From positions 283,458 to 347,457 of the forward strand of contig CAUYUJ010001447.1 of assembly GCA_963575745.1 (NCBI GenBank): a stretch of DNA of 64,000 bases, read 5' to 3'. Source of the DNA: Prorocentrum cordatum (lineage: Eukaryota; Sar; Dinophyceae; Prorocentrales; Prorocentraceae). Of the stretch, positions 42,201-49,409 are shown piece after piece (position 1 is the stretch's first letter; each line of letters starts with the position of its first letter). A program made the position numbers and the translations under genes. Below the pieces are notes generated by a model. That model was not told the origin of the DNA and made no database searches. It saw nothing but the letters and a program-made list of their open reading frames with translations.

Positions 42201-43237
42201 TCCCCCCAAAAAGGCCGGGGGGCGACTTCTGGATTATATTCGTGACATTTGTTTGGAATATTCTTCTGATTATTCTGAATGTTTGTTTTCAAAGTCCGCC
42301 TCTCGGAGGACATGCCCGATCTAACGGTGTGTGTAGGTGTACAGCTGTCGGCGGTGAGCCTGGGGCAGAAGAGGGAGGCGGCAAGCCTTCTCAGAAGGCG
42401 GCGGGCCTTCTCAGCAGCCACCAGGCCTTCTCTGAAGCCGCTCGAGTCTTCGGAGAATGCCTGGGCCGTTTCTCAGGGGGCCGTGGTAGGCCTTCGGAGC
42501 CTTCTGAGAAGGCCCGCCCCCTCTGCCTACACCCCTTTGGGCTCGTCGTCGAACCCTGAGATCCTGGCGCTGCGATTTCTTCTCACCTGGCGTCTTCGCC
42601 CGATTTCGGGCTCCGGGGCCCTCGCAGGTCGATCGGGCTTGAAAGTGACGCGGAAAGATCGGGTCTGGGGGCCCCTGTCGTGATCCTTCGCGATGCTGCA
42701 ATTTTGTCGCAGAGTCGGTCAGAAGAGGCAAAGGTACCCCTACCGCTACTCCTCGCCCAATGTCCCCTTTTTCGGCCTCCCGGGAGGCCCTCGTCGCCAC
42801 CGCTGGATTCGCTCCGAATTCCTGGTCAGAGCGCACCCCGGGAGAGGTCCAGTACCTCTTGGTGCCCCCAGTCCGATCCCAGGGCAGTTGGCGCCCTCCC
42901 GAGGCACGCGAACCACACCGCCCAGGCCCGCTTCCTGGAGGACGCGAAGGCGGCCGCCGCGGCCGACCCCGCGGCCGGCGCCGAGCTTCGCGCGGCGGCG
43001 GGGCAGCGCCTCGGGGCCCTCGCCATCACCTACGAGGCTCACCAGCCTCGAACTTATCCCTCTCCCCAAGGTCGACACGCCACAAGGCGATGACAATCTC
43101 AGGGGTGCACCCTCAGAAACTGAGGGGATCCCTCAAAGATCGCCATCGAGATGAGGCGATGCCCGACATAGGGATGAGGATCTGTTCCAGGCTGGTGACG
43201 AGGCCGAGGTCCGGGCCCTCGACCGGCTCTCGGTGAG
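39284..43237 (+). CDS. Hot-dog-fold thioesterase-like gene, split
   Basis: Exons: 39284-39644 (361 nt), 40251-40458 (208), 42904-43036 (133), 43203-43237 (35, perhaps continuing at 43493). Joined in phase they give about 245 residues without a stop. Residues 10-60 read DFDITSRANEYGVQVLNQED and an aromatic/Arg helix (FRWMQAARMRLPW); residues 95-135 are strands (VTRVEVGDVGRTTVEFRYEM, TVMIVVAG), typical of a hot-dog sheet. A second half has VRYSDEDVNR joined across the exon 2/3 boundary to HANHTAQARFLEDAK. D-x-D-x-N-x-H-x-N is the signature of acyl-ACP thioesterases and related 4HBT proteins, which hydrolyse acyl thioesters. No transit peptide is visible at the chosen ATG, so location is unknown. 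All three introns begin GC and end AG followed by G. Function is family-based. Confidence 0.6.
39645..40250 (+). other. Intron 1 of thioesterase-like gene (GC-AG)
   Basis: Donor GGGCG|GCGAGAAATCC, acceptor GCCACAG|GCAGCACGG; the junction keeps phase (Gly codon split 1/2). The last ~145 bp (about 40105-40250) resembles FamH, and its GGCCGGCGGGATTCGCC end lies at the acceptor. No gene inside. Confidence 0.5.
40607..40930. mobile_element. Cluster of FamL elements
   Basis: A right end (CTGCAGGAGGGCATGCCCGA, about 40620-40645), a nearly complete element (about 40657-40828: GTCGGGCCTGTCCCTCTACA... to CATCGGCCTGCAGGAGGGCA), and a further right half (about 40832-40930) sharing CTAGTCTGGGGACTATTTTC and CAGCAT.TTTGGGCATTCTGG with it. 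Confidence 0.7.
41097..41294. mobile_element. FamM MITE, copy 2, 5-bp target duplication
   Basis: TCGGGGGCGGAAAAGAGGGG at the left, CCCCTCTTGGCCGCTCCCGA at the right. TCTTA directly flanks both ends (41092-41096, 41295-41299). The interior is about 85-90% like 15024-15218 by eye, with different internal substitutions. The right duplication overlaps the TTA that begins the FamL element at 41297. Confidence 0.8.
41297..41490. mobile_element. FamL MITE, complete copy
   Basis: TTAGGTCGGCCTGTCCCTCT at the left; the right end is TCCCCCTGTAGGGGGACACG then CCCGACATAA. The interior carries GTAGTCCAAAAATAGTCTGG and ATTTTTAATTTTTCGTCGAA as in 14113-14304. 194 bp against 192 bp for that copy. Confidence 0.8.
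41504..41919. mobile_element. FamM-like element and a partial copy
   Basis: 41672-41919 matches 34319-34566 (GGATCCTGCGAAGACCCCCT, GCCGCTCGTGGCCGCGAGGC, GACCTGCGTTGCAGTTTTTT). 41504-41671 begins with the same left end (TCGGGGCTCAAGAGACGGGG) but then diverges, so it is a truncated relative. Confidence 0.65.
41966..42186 (+). mobile_element. FamT element, copy 2
   Basis: CAGTGGCGAAGCGTCATGGC to GGTCGGTCCCTGCTCAA, with ACGTTCTGAGAACATTTCTG and TTGTTCTTAGAGCATTTTGG. It is embedded between a FamL left end (about 41930) and a FamL right end (about 42290), so it appears nested. Confidence 0.7.
42590..42712 (+). repeat. FamQ, copy 2
   Basis: ATTTCGGGCTCCGGGGCCCT, CGCAGGTCGATCGGGCTTG and CGATGCTGCAATTTTGTCGC, parallel to 32455-32570. 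Confidence 0.6.
43040..43197. mobile_element. Introner-like FamS element forming intron 3
   Basis: Terminal inverted repeats CACCAGCC...GGCTGGTG, extended inward by TCGAACTTATCCCT and AGGGATGAGGATCTGTTCC. The 8-bp flanks are ACGAGGCT (43032-43039) and ACGAGGCC (43198-43205), a duplication with one mismatch. Removing the element and one flank joins ITYEA to EVRALDRL in frame. The duplicated flank gives a donor GAG|GCTCAC (43037) and an acceptor GACGAG|GCC (ending 43202), a GC-AG intron of 166 bp. The second copy of the family (35862-36020) is inverted and lies outside recognised genes. Confidence 0.75.
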
Positions 43238-43243
43238 GCTCTC

Positions 43244-43502
43244 CTGATGGGCACACTTTCCACCACCGCTGCCATGCGTGAGGCGGAGGAGAAGGGAGGA
43301 CGAGGAGCTCCTCCTCCTCCTCCTCCTCCTCCTCGTCCTCCTCCTCCTCCTCCTCCTCCTCGTCGTCCCTCTCCTACATCCATGTGTGGGGCGGAGGGGA
43401 AGGGAGGATGAGGAGGTCCCCCTCCTCCTCCTCTTCCTCCTCCTCCTCCTCCTCCTCGTCCCTCTCCTACATCTGGTAGTGGTGGTGGGAAGTGGTCCCA
43501 TC
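43244..43502. mobile_element. TIR element in proposed intron 4
   Basis: Left end TGATGGGCACACTTTCCACC, right end GGTGGGAAGTGGTCCCATCA: about 29-bp inverted repeats with a few mismatches, enclosing two CCT runs and two ATGCGTGAGGCGGAGGAGAA/ATGTGTGGGGCGGAGGGGAA-type units. Flanks CTCTCC and CTTCCC are similar. A GC donor at GTGAG|GC (43238) and an acceptor at GGGAAG|TGG (ending 43492) would keep the gene in frame and lead to APGVPGALDAWVDWD. Confidence 0.5.
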
Positions 43503-43551
43503 ACTTCCCCGGCGCCGGGCGTGCCGGGCGCGCTGGACGCCTGGGTGGATT

Positions 43552-43750
43552 GGGATGCAACTCTTGGGAGGTCACATTCTGATTTTGCACTGGTCCGAAG
43601 TCCGGCCTAGTCCGGCTTCATCCCGCTTAATTCCGCTGAATCCCGCCTAATCCAGTTTAAATCCGGCCTAGTCTGGCTTAATCCCGCTCCATCCTGCTTC
43701 ATCCCGCCTATTCCGGCTTACTCCCGCTTAATCCGAGGCCCACTCCGTGG
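43552..43750 (+). repeat. FamR minisatellite, copy 2
   Basis: ATGCAACTCTTGGGAGGTCA lead-in, about 13 units of TCCGGCTTAA/TCCCGCTTAA, exit CCGAGGCCCACTCCG. It starts within a few bases of the proposed exon 5 end (GTGGATTGGGATG). Confidence 0.75.
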
Positions 43751-43789
43751 TCAGAGCTCCCGGATGGAGATGAATTCTCCTTAATCCCA

Positions 43790-44117
43790 GAAAGATCTCC
43801 GCGAGGGGCAGCTGCTGGAGAGCATTCCGGAGCTGGAGAACCGCCGAGAGCCCACAAAGACACTCGAAAGCCTCGCACCCGAGACCATCGCACAGCTGCG
43901 AGCGCGCAGCGGCCCGAGCGGCCCCAGACATCGGACAGCTCCCTGGCCGCAGCTCCGGCCAGGGGCGCCCTCTGTGGGGCCTGCCCGCCGAGGGACCTCC
44001 CAGAGCGGCTGCCTCCCAAAGGTGGAGCGGGCGGCGCCGAGGCCGGGGCCCGTGGCGAGGGGGCGGCTGGTCTGCGGCGCGGGGCGCGGCCGCAGCCCGG
44101 GCGGCGCCCGGCTCTGA
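43790..44117 (+). CDS. Exon-like island after FamR
   Basis: After CCTTAATCCCAG one frame reads KDLREGQLLESIPELENRRE, then PTKTLESLAPETIAQLRARS, then Pro/Arg/Gly-rich sequence to a TGA at about 44117. The first 40 residues look like a genuine helical segment. It could be a further exon of the thioesterase-like locus or an unrelated gene. The minus frame is also open, so confidence is limited. Confidence 0.35.
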
Positions 44118-44271
44118 GGGCGCTCGGCCGCAGTCGTCTGGAGGTCGGAAAGGGGTGTGCCAATCGTGGAAATGGCGATGCTATCTGCGACAAATAACAT
44201 CGCCAGAGTCCCCTTTACCTAAAATTAGCACCACACCCCTTTACACCATACCCTTTTCCTACCTCCAAAAG

Positions 44272-44775
44272 TCGGGCGCGGAGTCGGGCGCGGTCCTCTG
44301 CGGGGGAGAAAATTCAGAAGCAGTCGCGAAATCGTCGGGGGACTGTTTTTTTGAGTTTTTTTGTGGGTATCTTCGGAGTCTGTTTTGGACATGTTTATGT
44401 TTCGCCCAGAATCCCCCGTGTAGGGGGACACGCCCGTTTCGTCCAGGATCCCCTGTGTAGTTGGGGAATCTTCTCGGAGGTGGATGGACCTCCTACCCTG
44501 ACACGTCGATTCAGGAATTGGCCGTTTTCGGTTCGCGAGGGGGCGTCGCGGCCGTCATCTTTGCGGGTCCAGGTCCGCCGGTTTCGGTCCCAGGCCGTTT
44601 TCACTAAGGGGAGGTTTGCTAAAGGGAGGTTTGTCCACCGCCGATATTCAAAAGCAGTCACCAACTAGTCTGGGGACTATTTTTTGGGGTATGTTTTGGC
44701 ATCTTCCGAATCTATTTAGAATATGTTTTATATTTCGTCCAGAATCCCCGTGGAGGGGGACACGCCCGACTGAAA
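44272..44775. mobile_element. Two FamL elements flanking FamU
   Basis: 44272-44436: AGTCGGGCGCGGTCCTCTGC to AATCCCCCGTGTAGGGGGAC. 44487-44605: FamU (CCTGACACGTCGATTCAGGA, GGTTCGCGAGGGGGCGTCGC). 44640-44775: FamL right half (AACTAGTCTGGGGACTATTT to CCGTGGAGGGGGACACGCCC). 44118-44271 holds no recognised gene. Confidence 0.65.
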
Positions 44776-44823
44776 TCGATCCGCAGCAGCGTCGAGGTTC
44801 CGAGGCAGGGATCTATCTTCAAG

Positions 44824-45058
44824 CAGTGGCGAAGCGTCCTGGCTCGCCTATGGCCCTACCAAACACTGTTCTAAGAACCTTTTGTGGTCTCCACGAAATG
44901 TTCTCAGAACATTTCTGGCGGAGTCTGTCCTGTTTTATCACCGGGTTTATGGTTTAAGAACTTGAAAACTTGGTTTTCGTTCTTAGAACATTCTTGGGTT
45001 CTAAGAACATTTCGTGGTAGGACTATACGAATGCCGGGACGGTCGGTCCCTGCTCAAT
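44824..45058 (+). mobile_element. FamT element, copy 3
   Basis: CAGTGGCGAAGCGTCCTGGC to GACGGTCGGTCCCTGCTCAA, with TTCTAAGAACCTTTTGTGGT, CGAAATGTTCTCAGAACATT and GGTTCTAAGAACATTTCGTG. Confidence 0.7.
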
Positions 45059-46140
45059 ATCTACAGCCACCGCCCGGGAGGTGGATCTTTCGGGGGCGGC
45101 GGCTAGCAGGGGATATGGACGTATTCGGGCCCGGGGGAGGCCAAGTGTGTCCATGTCCACCGCCCGCTGGGGTCCCAGGTCGTCGGTTCCACCGGGCTAG
45201 ATCCCCGCCTCGCAGATCTAGCCTCGGCTCCGGCCGGGAGTCACATCGCGCTGACTGCGTGGTTGCTCGACCCATCGGCCAGAGCAGTGCAGCCCGGTGG
45301 AGGCGCATGTTCAAGCCAGGGGGCAAAAAGCAGGGGCAGTGCAGGACAAATGGCGCTAACATTTCTATCGCCAGCGTCGTAGCTGTGTGTGCATAGCTCT
45401 GTGAGCATACCAGGGGCTTGCAACGTCCAGGCAGAGAACACATGATGGCGATTGTGAAGTTTCCACGTAGCGACTACGACGAGTAAACTGATTGGGGCCG
45501 TTTGGGGCCATTTCGGAGCTATCCTGAGGCTCCAAGAGCCCATCGGAAGCGAAAGGGCGAGAAGACAAACAACATTGACAAACTCAAGCGTTTTGAAGGA
45601 TTCGGGCCTCTTGGAGGCGCTCTTGGGAGGCTCGGGTGACAGTTGGAGCCGTGGAAGCTAACGGTGGGACCAAACCTGTTCGGCTGGGTCAGAGTGGCGT
45701 TTCGAGTGCACAGGCGAATTCTGGCCATAATCTTCTAGTCGGGGAAACTTAAGACTCGAGTGCGCCCAAAGACGGCTTTGACGACGCTTTTTGACGAGCG
45801 CGTCCCAGATCTTGACAGTTGAGTTCTCGCGGGATGTTTGGAGCGGGAGCTCGCGTCAATTTTCATATTGGGCCATCGTCATTCTCATGATGGCCCCCTA
45901 TCAGGCCAACCCGAGTCCTCCGAACCTGAATCTCACGTCTCCCCGATCCAGGCTACCCATAGAAACGTGCAACACTCGCGCGTACGGAGCACCTGGATTG
46001 GACGAGACACGTTTTGTCTCCCGTTTGATCCCAATCCGGGCGGCACGGCAGCATTGCTAACCTCTACGCAGCGACGAGGCGCGCGAGCGCTCACGGACAG
46101 TGCCCCGCCCCTCTCCATCAGGGATGTGCCATCGGACCGT
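45059..46140. other. Unassigned; inverted FamG remnant
   Basis: No gene recognised. On the minus strand at about 45535-45640, GAATCCTTCAAAACGC, GTCAATGTTGTTTGTC and TTCTCGCCCTTTCGCTTCC match the FamG conserved block (18830-18890), here inverted and alone. Confidence 0.4.
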
Positions 46141-47092
46141 TCTCGTCTCCTCCTCCTCCTCCTCCTCCTCCTCCTCCTCCTCTTCCTCTTCCTCTTCCTC
46201 GTCCCTCTCCTCCTCCTCCTCCGCCGCCTCCTCCTCCTTCCTCCTCCTCCTCCTCCTCCTCCTCGTCCTCCTCCTCTTCGTCCTCCTCCTCCCCCTCCTC
46301 CTGCTCATCCCTTTTCCACGTTCGACCAACTAGAGGCGGCAGCCTTGAGCGTGCAACCTCCTCCTCCTCCTCCTCCTCCTCGTCCTTCTTCTCCTCCTTC
46401 TCCTTCCTCCTCTTCCTCGTCGTCCTCCTCCTCCCCCTCGTCCTCCTCCTCCCCTCCTCCTCCTCCTCCTCCTCCTCGTCGTCCTCCTCCTCCTCCTCCT
46501 CCTCCTTCTCCTTCTCCTCCTCCTCCTCCTCCTGCTCGTCCTCCTCCTCCTCGTCCTCCTCCTCCTCCTCTTCCTCTTCCTCGTCCCTCTCCTCTTCCGT
46601 CCTCCTCCTCCTCCTCCGCCTTCTTCCTCCTCCTCCTCCTCCTCCTCGTCCTCCTCCTCCTCGTCTCCTCCTCCCCCTCCCTGCTCATCCCTGTTCCACG
46701 TTCGACCAACTAGAGGCGGCAGCCTTGAGCGTGCAACCTCCTCCTCCTCCTCGTCCTTCTCCTCCTCCTTCTCCTTCCTCCTCCTCCTCGTCCTCCTCCT
46801 CCTCCCCCTCGTTCTCCTCCTCCCCCTCCTCCCTCCTCCTCCTCCTCCTCCTCCTGCTCATCCCTTTTTGACGTTAGACCAACTAGAGTCGGCAGCCTTG
46901 AGCGTGCTACCTCCTTTTCCTCCTCCTCCTCCTCCTCTCCTCCTCCTCCTCCTCCCGTCCTCCTCCTCCCCCTCCTCCTCTTCCTCCTCCTCCTCCTCGT
47001 CCTCGTCCTCGTCCTCCTCCTCCTCCTCCTCCTCCTCCTCCTCCTCCTCCTCCTCCTCCTCCTCCTCCTCCCCCTCCTCCTCCCCCCCATCT
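46141..47092. repeat. CCT tracts with an embedded 60-bp unit
   Basis: Four CCT/CGTCCTC runs separated by three copies of a unit containing CGTTCGACCAACTAGAGGCG and GCAGCCTTGAGCGTG (46301-46360, 46681-46740, 46854-46913). A fourth, diverged copy (GACGTTCGGCCAGCTGGAGG) is at about 54641-54680, also at the end of a CCT tract. Confidence 0.9.
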
Positions 47093-47215
47093 CTCCCAAT
47101 CCTCGCTCCATCCCCTTCCCTGCTCCATCCTCCCGTCCGTTCCTTCTCTTCCCTTGCCGTCCCCTCTCTCGCCTCTCCTCCTCTGACCCTGGCCCGTTTC
47201 TCTCTCCGTGTCAGG

Positions 47216-47372
47216 GCTGGCCGCGGAAGCTCTCCCTCGTGCCGCGTCGCCTCCTGGACCGACCAGGAGTCTTCGTCCCCGGGCCGACTCAAGCAACCTC
47301 GAGCACTTTAGCGACCTGCTCAGGTTCTACTGCTGCCGCTGCTCTTCCGAGGCGGAGATTCACTCGTAATCA
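47216..47372 (+). CDS. Exon-like island after pyrimidine tract
   Basis: After CTCTCCGTGTCAG (ending 47215) one frame reads GLAAEALPRAASPPGPTRSL, then RADSSNLEHFSDLLRFYCCR and CSSEAEIHS to a TAA near 47372. The composition and the LEHFSDLLRFYCCRC segment look protein-like. No family recognised. 47373-47775 is GC-rich, Pro/Ala-rich in one frame (LAPPFWGRRLVVGAPGRQTA) and may hold another exon. Confidence 0.35.
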
Positions 47373-47775
47373 CCGCCCAGAGGATGGATCTTCGCGGACC
47401 TCGCCAGGCGGCGGCCCCCTGGGGCCCAGCTGTGTCACTGCCCACCGCCCCCAGTAGGGTTCCAGGACTTCGTCCTCCAGGCAGTGGATCTGGGCAACTC
47501 CTCGCCTCCTCCCTCGTCCCTCCTCCCTCTTCCTCCTCCTCCCCCTCCTCCTCCTCCCCCTCCTCCTTCAGGCGCGCTCTTGCCGTGCCCGCCTCCCGCG
47601 CCCCGCGCGCCTCAGGAGGGGCTCGCGCCGGCGGCCTCCGAGGAGCCTCCGCGCTCGCGGCTCCCGGCGCCTCCTCGCGCGCCTCCGCTCGCGCCGCCCT
47701 TTTGGGGCCGCCGCCTCGTCGTCGGCGCCCCCGGGCGGCAGACCGCGCTACCGCCGCCGCCCGCCCCCGCCCCTC

Positions 47776-47955
47776 CTCCTCCTCCTCCTCCTCCTCCTCC
47801 TCCTCCTTCTCCTCCTCCTCCCCCTCTCCTCCTCCTCCCCCTCCTCCTCCTCCTCCTCCTCCCCTCCTCCTCTTCCTCCTCCTCCTCCTCCTGCTCCCCC
47901 TTCTCCTCTTCCTCCTCCTCCTCCTCCTCCTCCTGCTATTCCTCCTCCTCTTCCT

Positions 47956-47986
<31 letters not shown>

Positions 47987-48148
47987 TCTTTCCCCCCTCC
48001 TCCTGCTCCTCCTCCTCCTCCTCCCTCCTCCTCCCCCTCCTCCTCCTCCTCCTCTTCCTCCTCCCCCTCCTCCTCCTCCTGCTCCCCTCCTCCTCTTCCT
48101 CCTCCTCCTCCTCCTGCTATTCCTCCTCCTCCTCCTCCTCCCCCTCCT
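47776..48148. repeat. CCT tract 4 (5' flank of LINE-1)
   Basis: CCT with CCCCT, TTCCT and TGCTCC interruptions, ending CCTT directly before the spliced leader of LINE-1. Confidence 0.95.
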
Positions 48149-48185
48149 TCCGTAGCCATTTTGGCTCAAGCCTTTTTGGCTCAAG
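48149..48185 (+). other. Genomic spliced leader plus relic leader
   Basis: 48149-48170 is an exact 22-nt dinoflagellate SL (starts TCCGTAG, ends TTTTGGCTCAAG). 48171-48185, CCTTTTTGGCTCAAG, matches the last 15 nt of the SL with one substitution. Fifteen nt is exactly what remains downstream of the SL's own internal TAG, the acceptor expected if an old genomic SL is trans-spliced again. This is not an SL RNA gene: no GT donor follows the leader. Confidence 0.9.
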
Positions 48186-48323
48186 GCAGTTGGCCTGGTC
48201 AGAGCAGGGCTGCTCCCGACTCGGCCCGCGACACAAGGGTCGGGGGTTGCCCCTTTTCGTGCACTAAGGCATTTTGCCGCCCAGATTCTCGCTCCAGTTC
48301 TTGTCTCGCTTCCTGGCAGTGCA

Positions 48324-49409
48324 ATGGCCGCTGCCGAGGTATCTAACGCTCAGTTGCTTCAGGTTCTTGCAGGAATGAACGGCGGCATGAACGCCATGAT
48401 GGACGACATCAAAGATGTCAAAGAGCGTCTCGCCGTAGCGGAAGGCCTCGAGGATAATATTTCCGATCTCGAGCTCGCCATGGAGGGCAAGTTTGAGGGG
48501 GCTAAGAATGCTCACCAAGCCCTCGTTCTCGACATGGATCTACGAGTTTCTCGACCCGAGCATGTCCATCAAGAAGCCGCCACCAACGCCGCCTTCTTTG
48601 GCACCGAGGACGGCAACCCCACCGCCAAGAACGTTGGGCTCGAGATTCAACGTCAGATGAATGAGAAGATGGCCAGAATCGAAGCGTCTCTTGCCGAACT
48701 CCAACGAGCTCCGTCCGATGCAGGCTCCGCTTCAACTCGGCCGCCATCCAAGTCTCGCCGCTTAGGGGGAGGCCCCAGCGCTGGCTCCAGCGCTTCCGTG
48801 ATTCCCGTGATCGATCTCGCCAACGACGAGCACAACCAGATCGACCCGACCAGACGGTGGATCAGCGGGTTTCCTCGCCCAGTCACCGAGCCATATAGGC
48901 GCACAGTCTTCAATCATATGAAAAGCCGACTTCCTGCCGCCAGCAGCGAAGGGATGGCAGGGCATTTCCACAAAGTATCACAAGCGTTCGCAGCCACCTT
49001 CAACTCCGAGCAGAAGGCACGTGACTTCCACGACTGGTTCCTCGCGAATCCCGTGACGTGGCAGGACTATCGCAACGCCTCCCTTCACCCACTGCGCTGC
49101 CGTAGGGATATGCCGCTGCAGGCCCGCCAGAAGAACCGCGTCCTTAGCGCCCTCTGGCCGCTCGTCCGCAAGCACCTCGAGAATGCAGGCAAGTGGAGCC
49201 CGTCCATCAAGATCGGCACCAACCCGTTCAAAGGCGCATTCAGTATCACCACCGAGAATGACCACTGGGAGTTCTTCAAGCTGCCCGACGCTCCTGGAGG
49301 CATGTACGAGCTCAAGCCGATCAGCGACCAGCTCTCCGAGTGGAGCATCGCCGAGTCGACCGCCAAGTGGATGGTTGAGCAGGCCCAGGCCTCCGTCCAG
49401 CAGTGCTGA
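48324..49409 (+). CDS. LINE-1 ORF1 protein, 361 aa, intact
   Basis: Probable RNA-binding chaperone of the retrotransposon. Residues 1-60 and 105-135 are heptad-like acidic/hydrophobic helices (NGGMNAMMDDIKDVKERLAV), fitting a coiled coil. 135-165 is a Ser/Pro/Arg hinge (RPPSKSRRLGGGPSAGSSAS). From 180 a folded region begins with RRWISGFPRPV and includes AFAATFNSEQKARDFHDWFL, then QKNRVLSALWPLVRKHLENA and FSITTENDHWEFFKL. Coiled coil, RNA-recognition-like fold and C-terminal domain is the layout of L1-type ORF1 proteins; this is an analogy by eye. The start ATG is the first after the SL, 138 nt downstream. The stop is TGA, with ORF2 continuing in the same frame. Confidence 0.75.
   Translation: MAAAEVSNAQLLQVLAGMNGGMNAMMDDIKDVKERLAVAEGLEDNISDLELAMEGKFEGAKNAHQALVLDMDLRVSRPEHVHQEAATNAAFFGTEDGNPTAKNVGLEIQRQMNEKMARIEASLAELQRAPSDAGSASTRPPSKSRRLGGGPSAGSSASVIPVIDLANDEHNQIDPTRRWISGFPRPVTEPYRRTVFNHMKSRLPAASSEGMAGHFHKVSQAFAATFNSEQKARDFHDWFLANPVTWQDYRNASLHPLRCRRDMPLQARQKNRVLSALWPLVRKHLENAGKWSPSIKIGTNPFKGAFSITTENDHWEFFKLPDAPGGMYELKPISDQLSEWSIAESTAKWMVEQAQASVQQC

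Larger units (their letters stand above)
40459..42903 (+). other. Intron 2 (GC-AG), packed with MITE-like elements
   Basis: Donor GAACAG|GCTCCACTC, acceptor CTCCCGAG|GCACGCGAAC. It contains several FamL copies (40607-40930, 41297-41490, ends near 41930 and 42290), FamM (41097-41294), a FamM-like element (41672-41919), FamT (41966-42186) and FamQ (42590-42712). 42340-42590 has short AGGCCTTCT/AGAAGGC runs. 40950-41090 is GC-rich and coding-like in composition (one frame ends ALAGVVL at the FamM insertion) but has no recognisable motif. Confidence 0.5.

Noticed and set aside
48149-48170. SL RNA gene
   Set aside because: The leader is followed by a relic leader and LINE sequence, not by a GT donor and Sm-site-bearing intron, so it is a reinserted cDNA leader.
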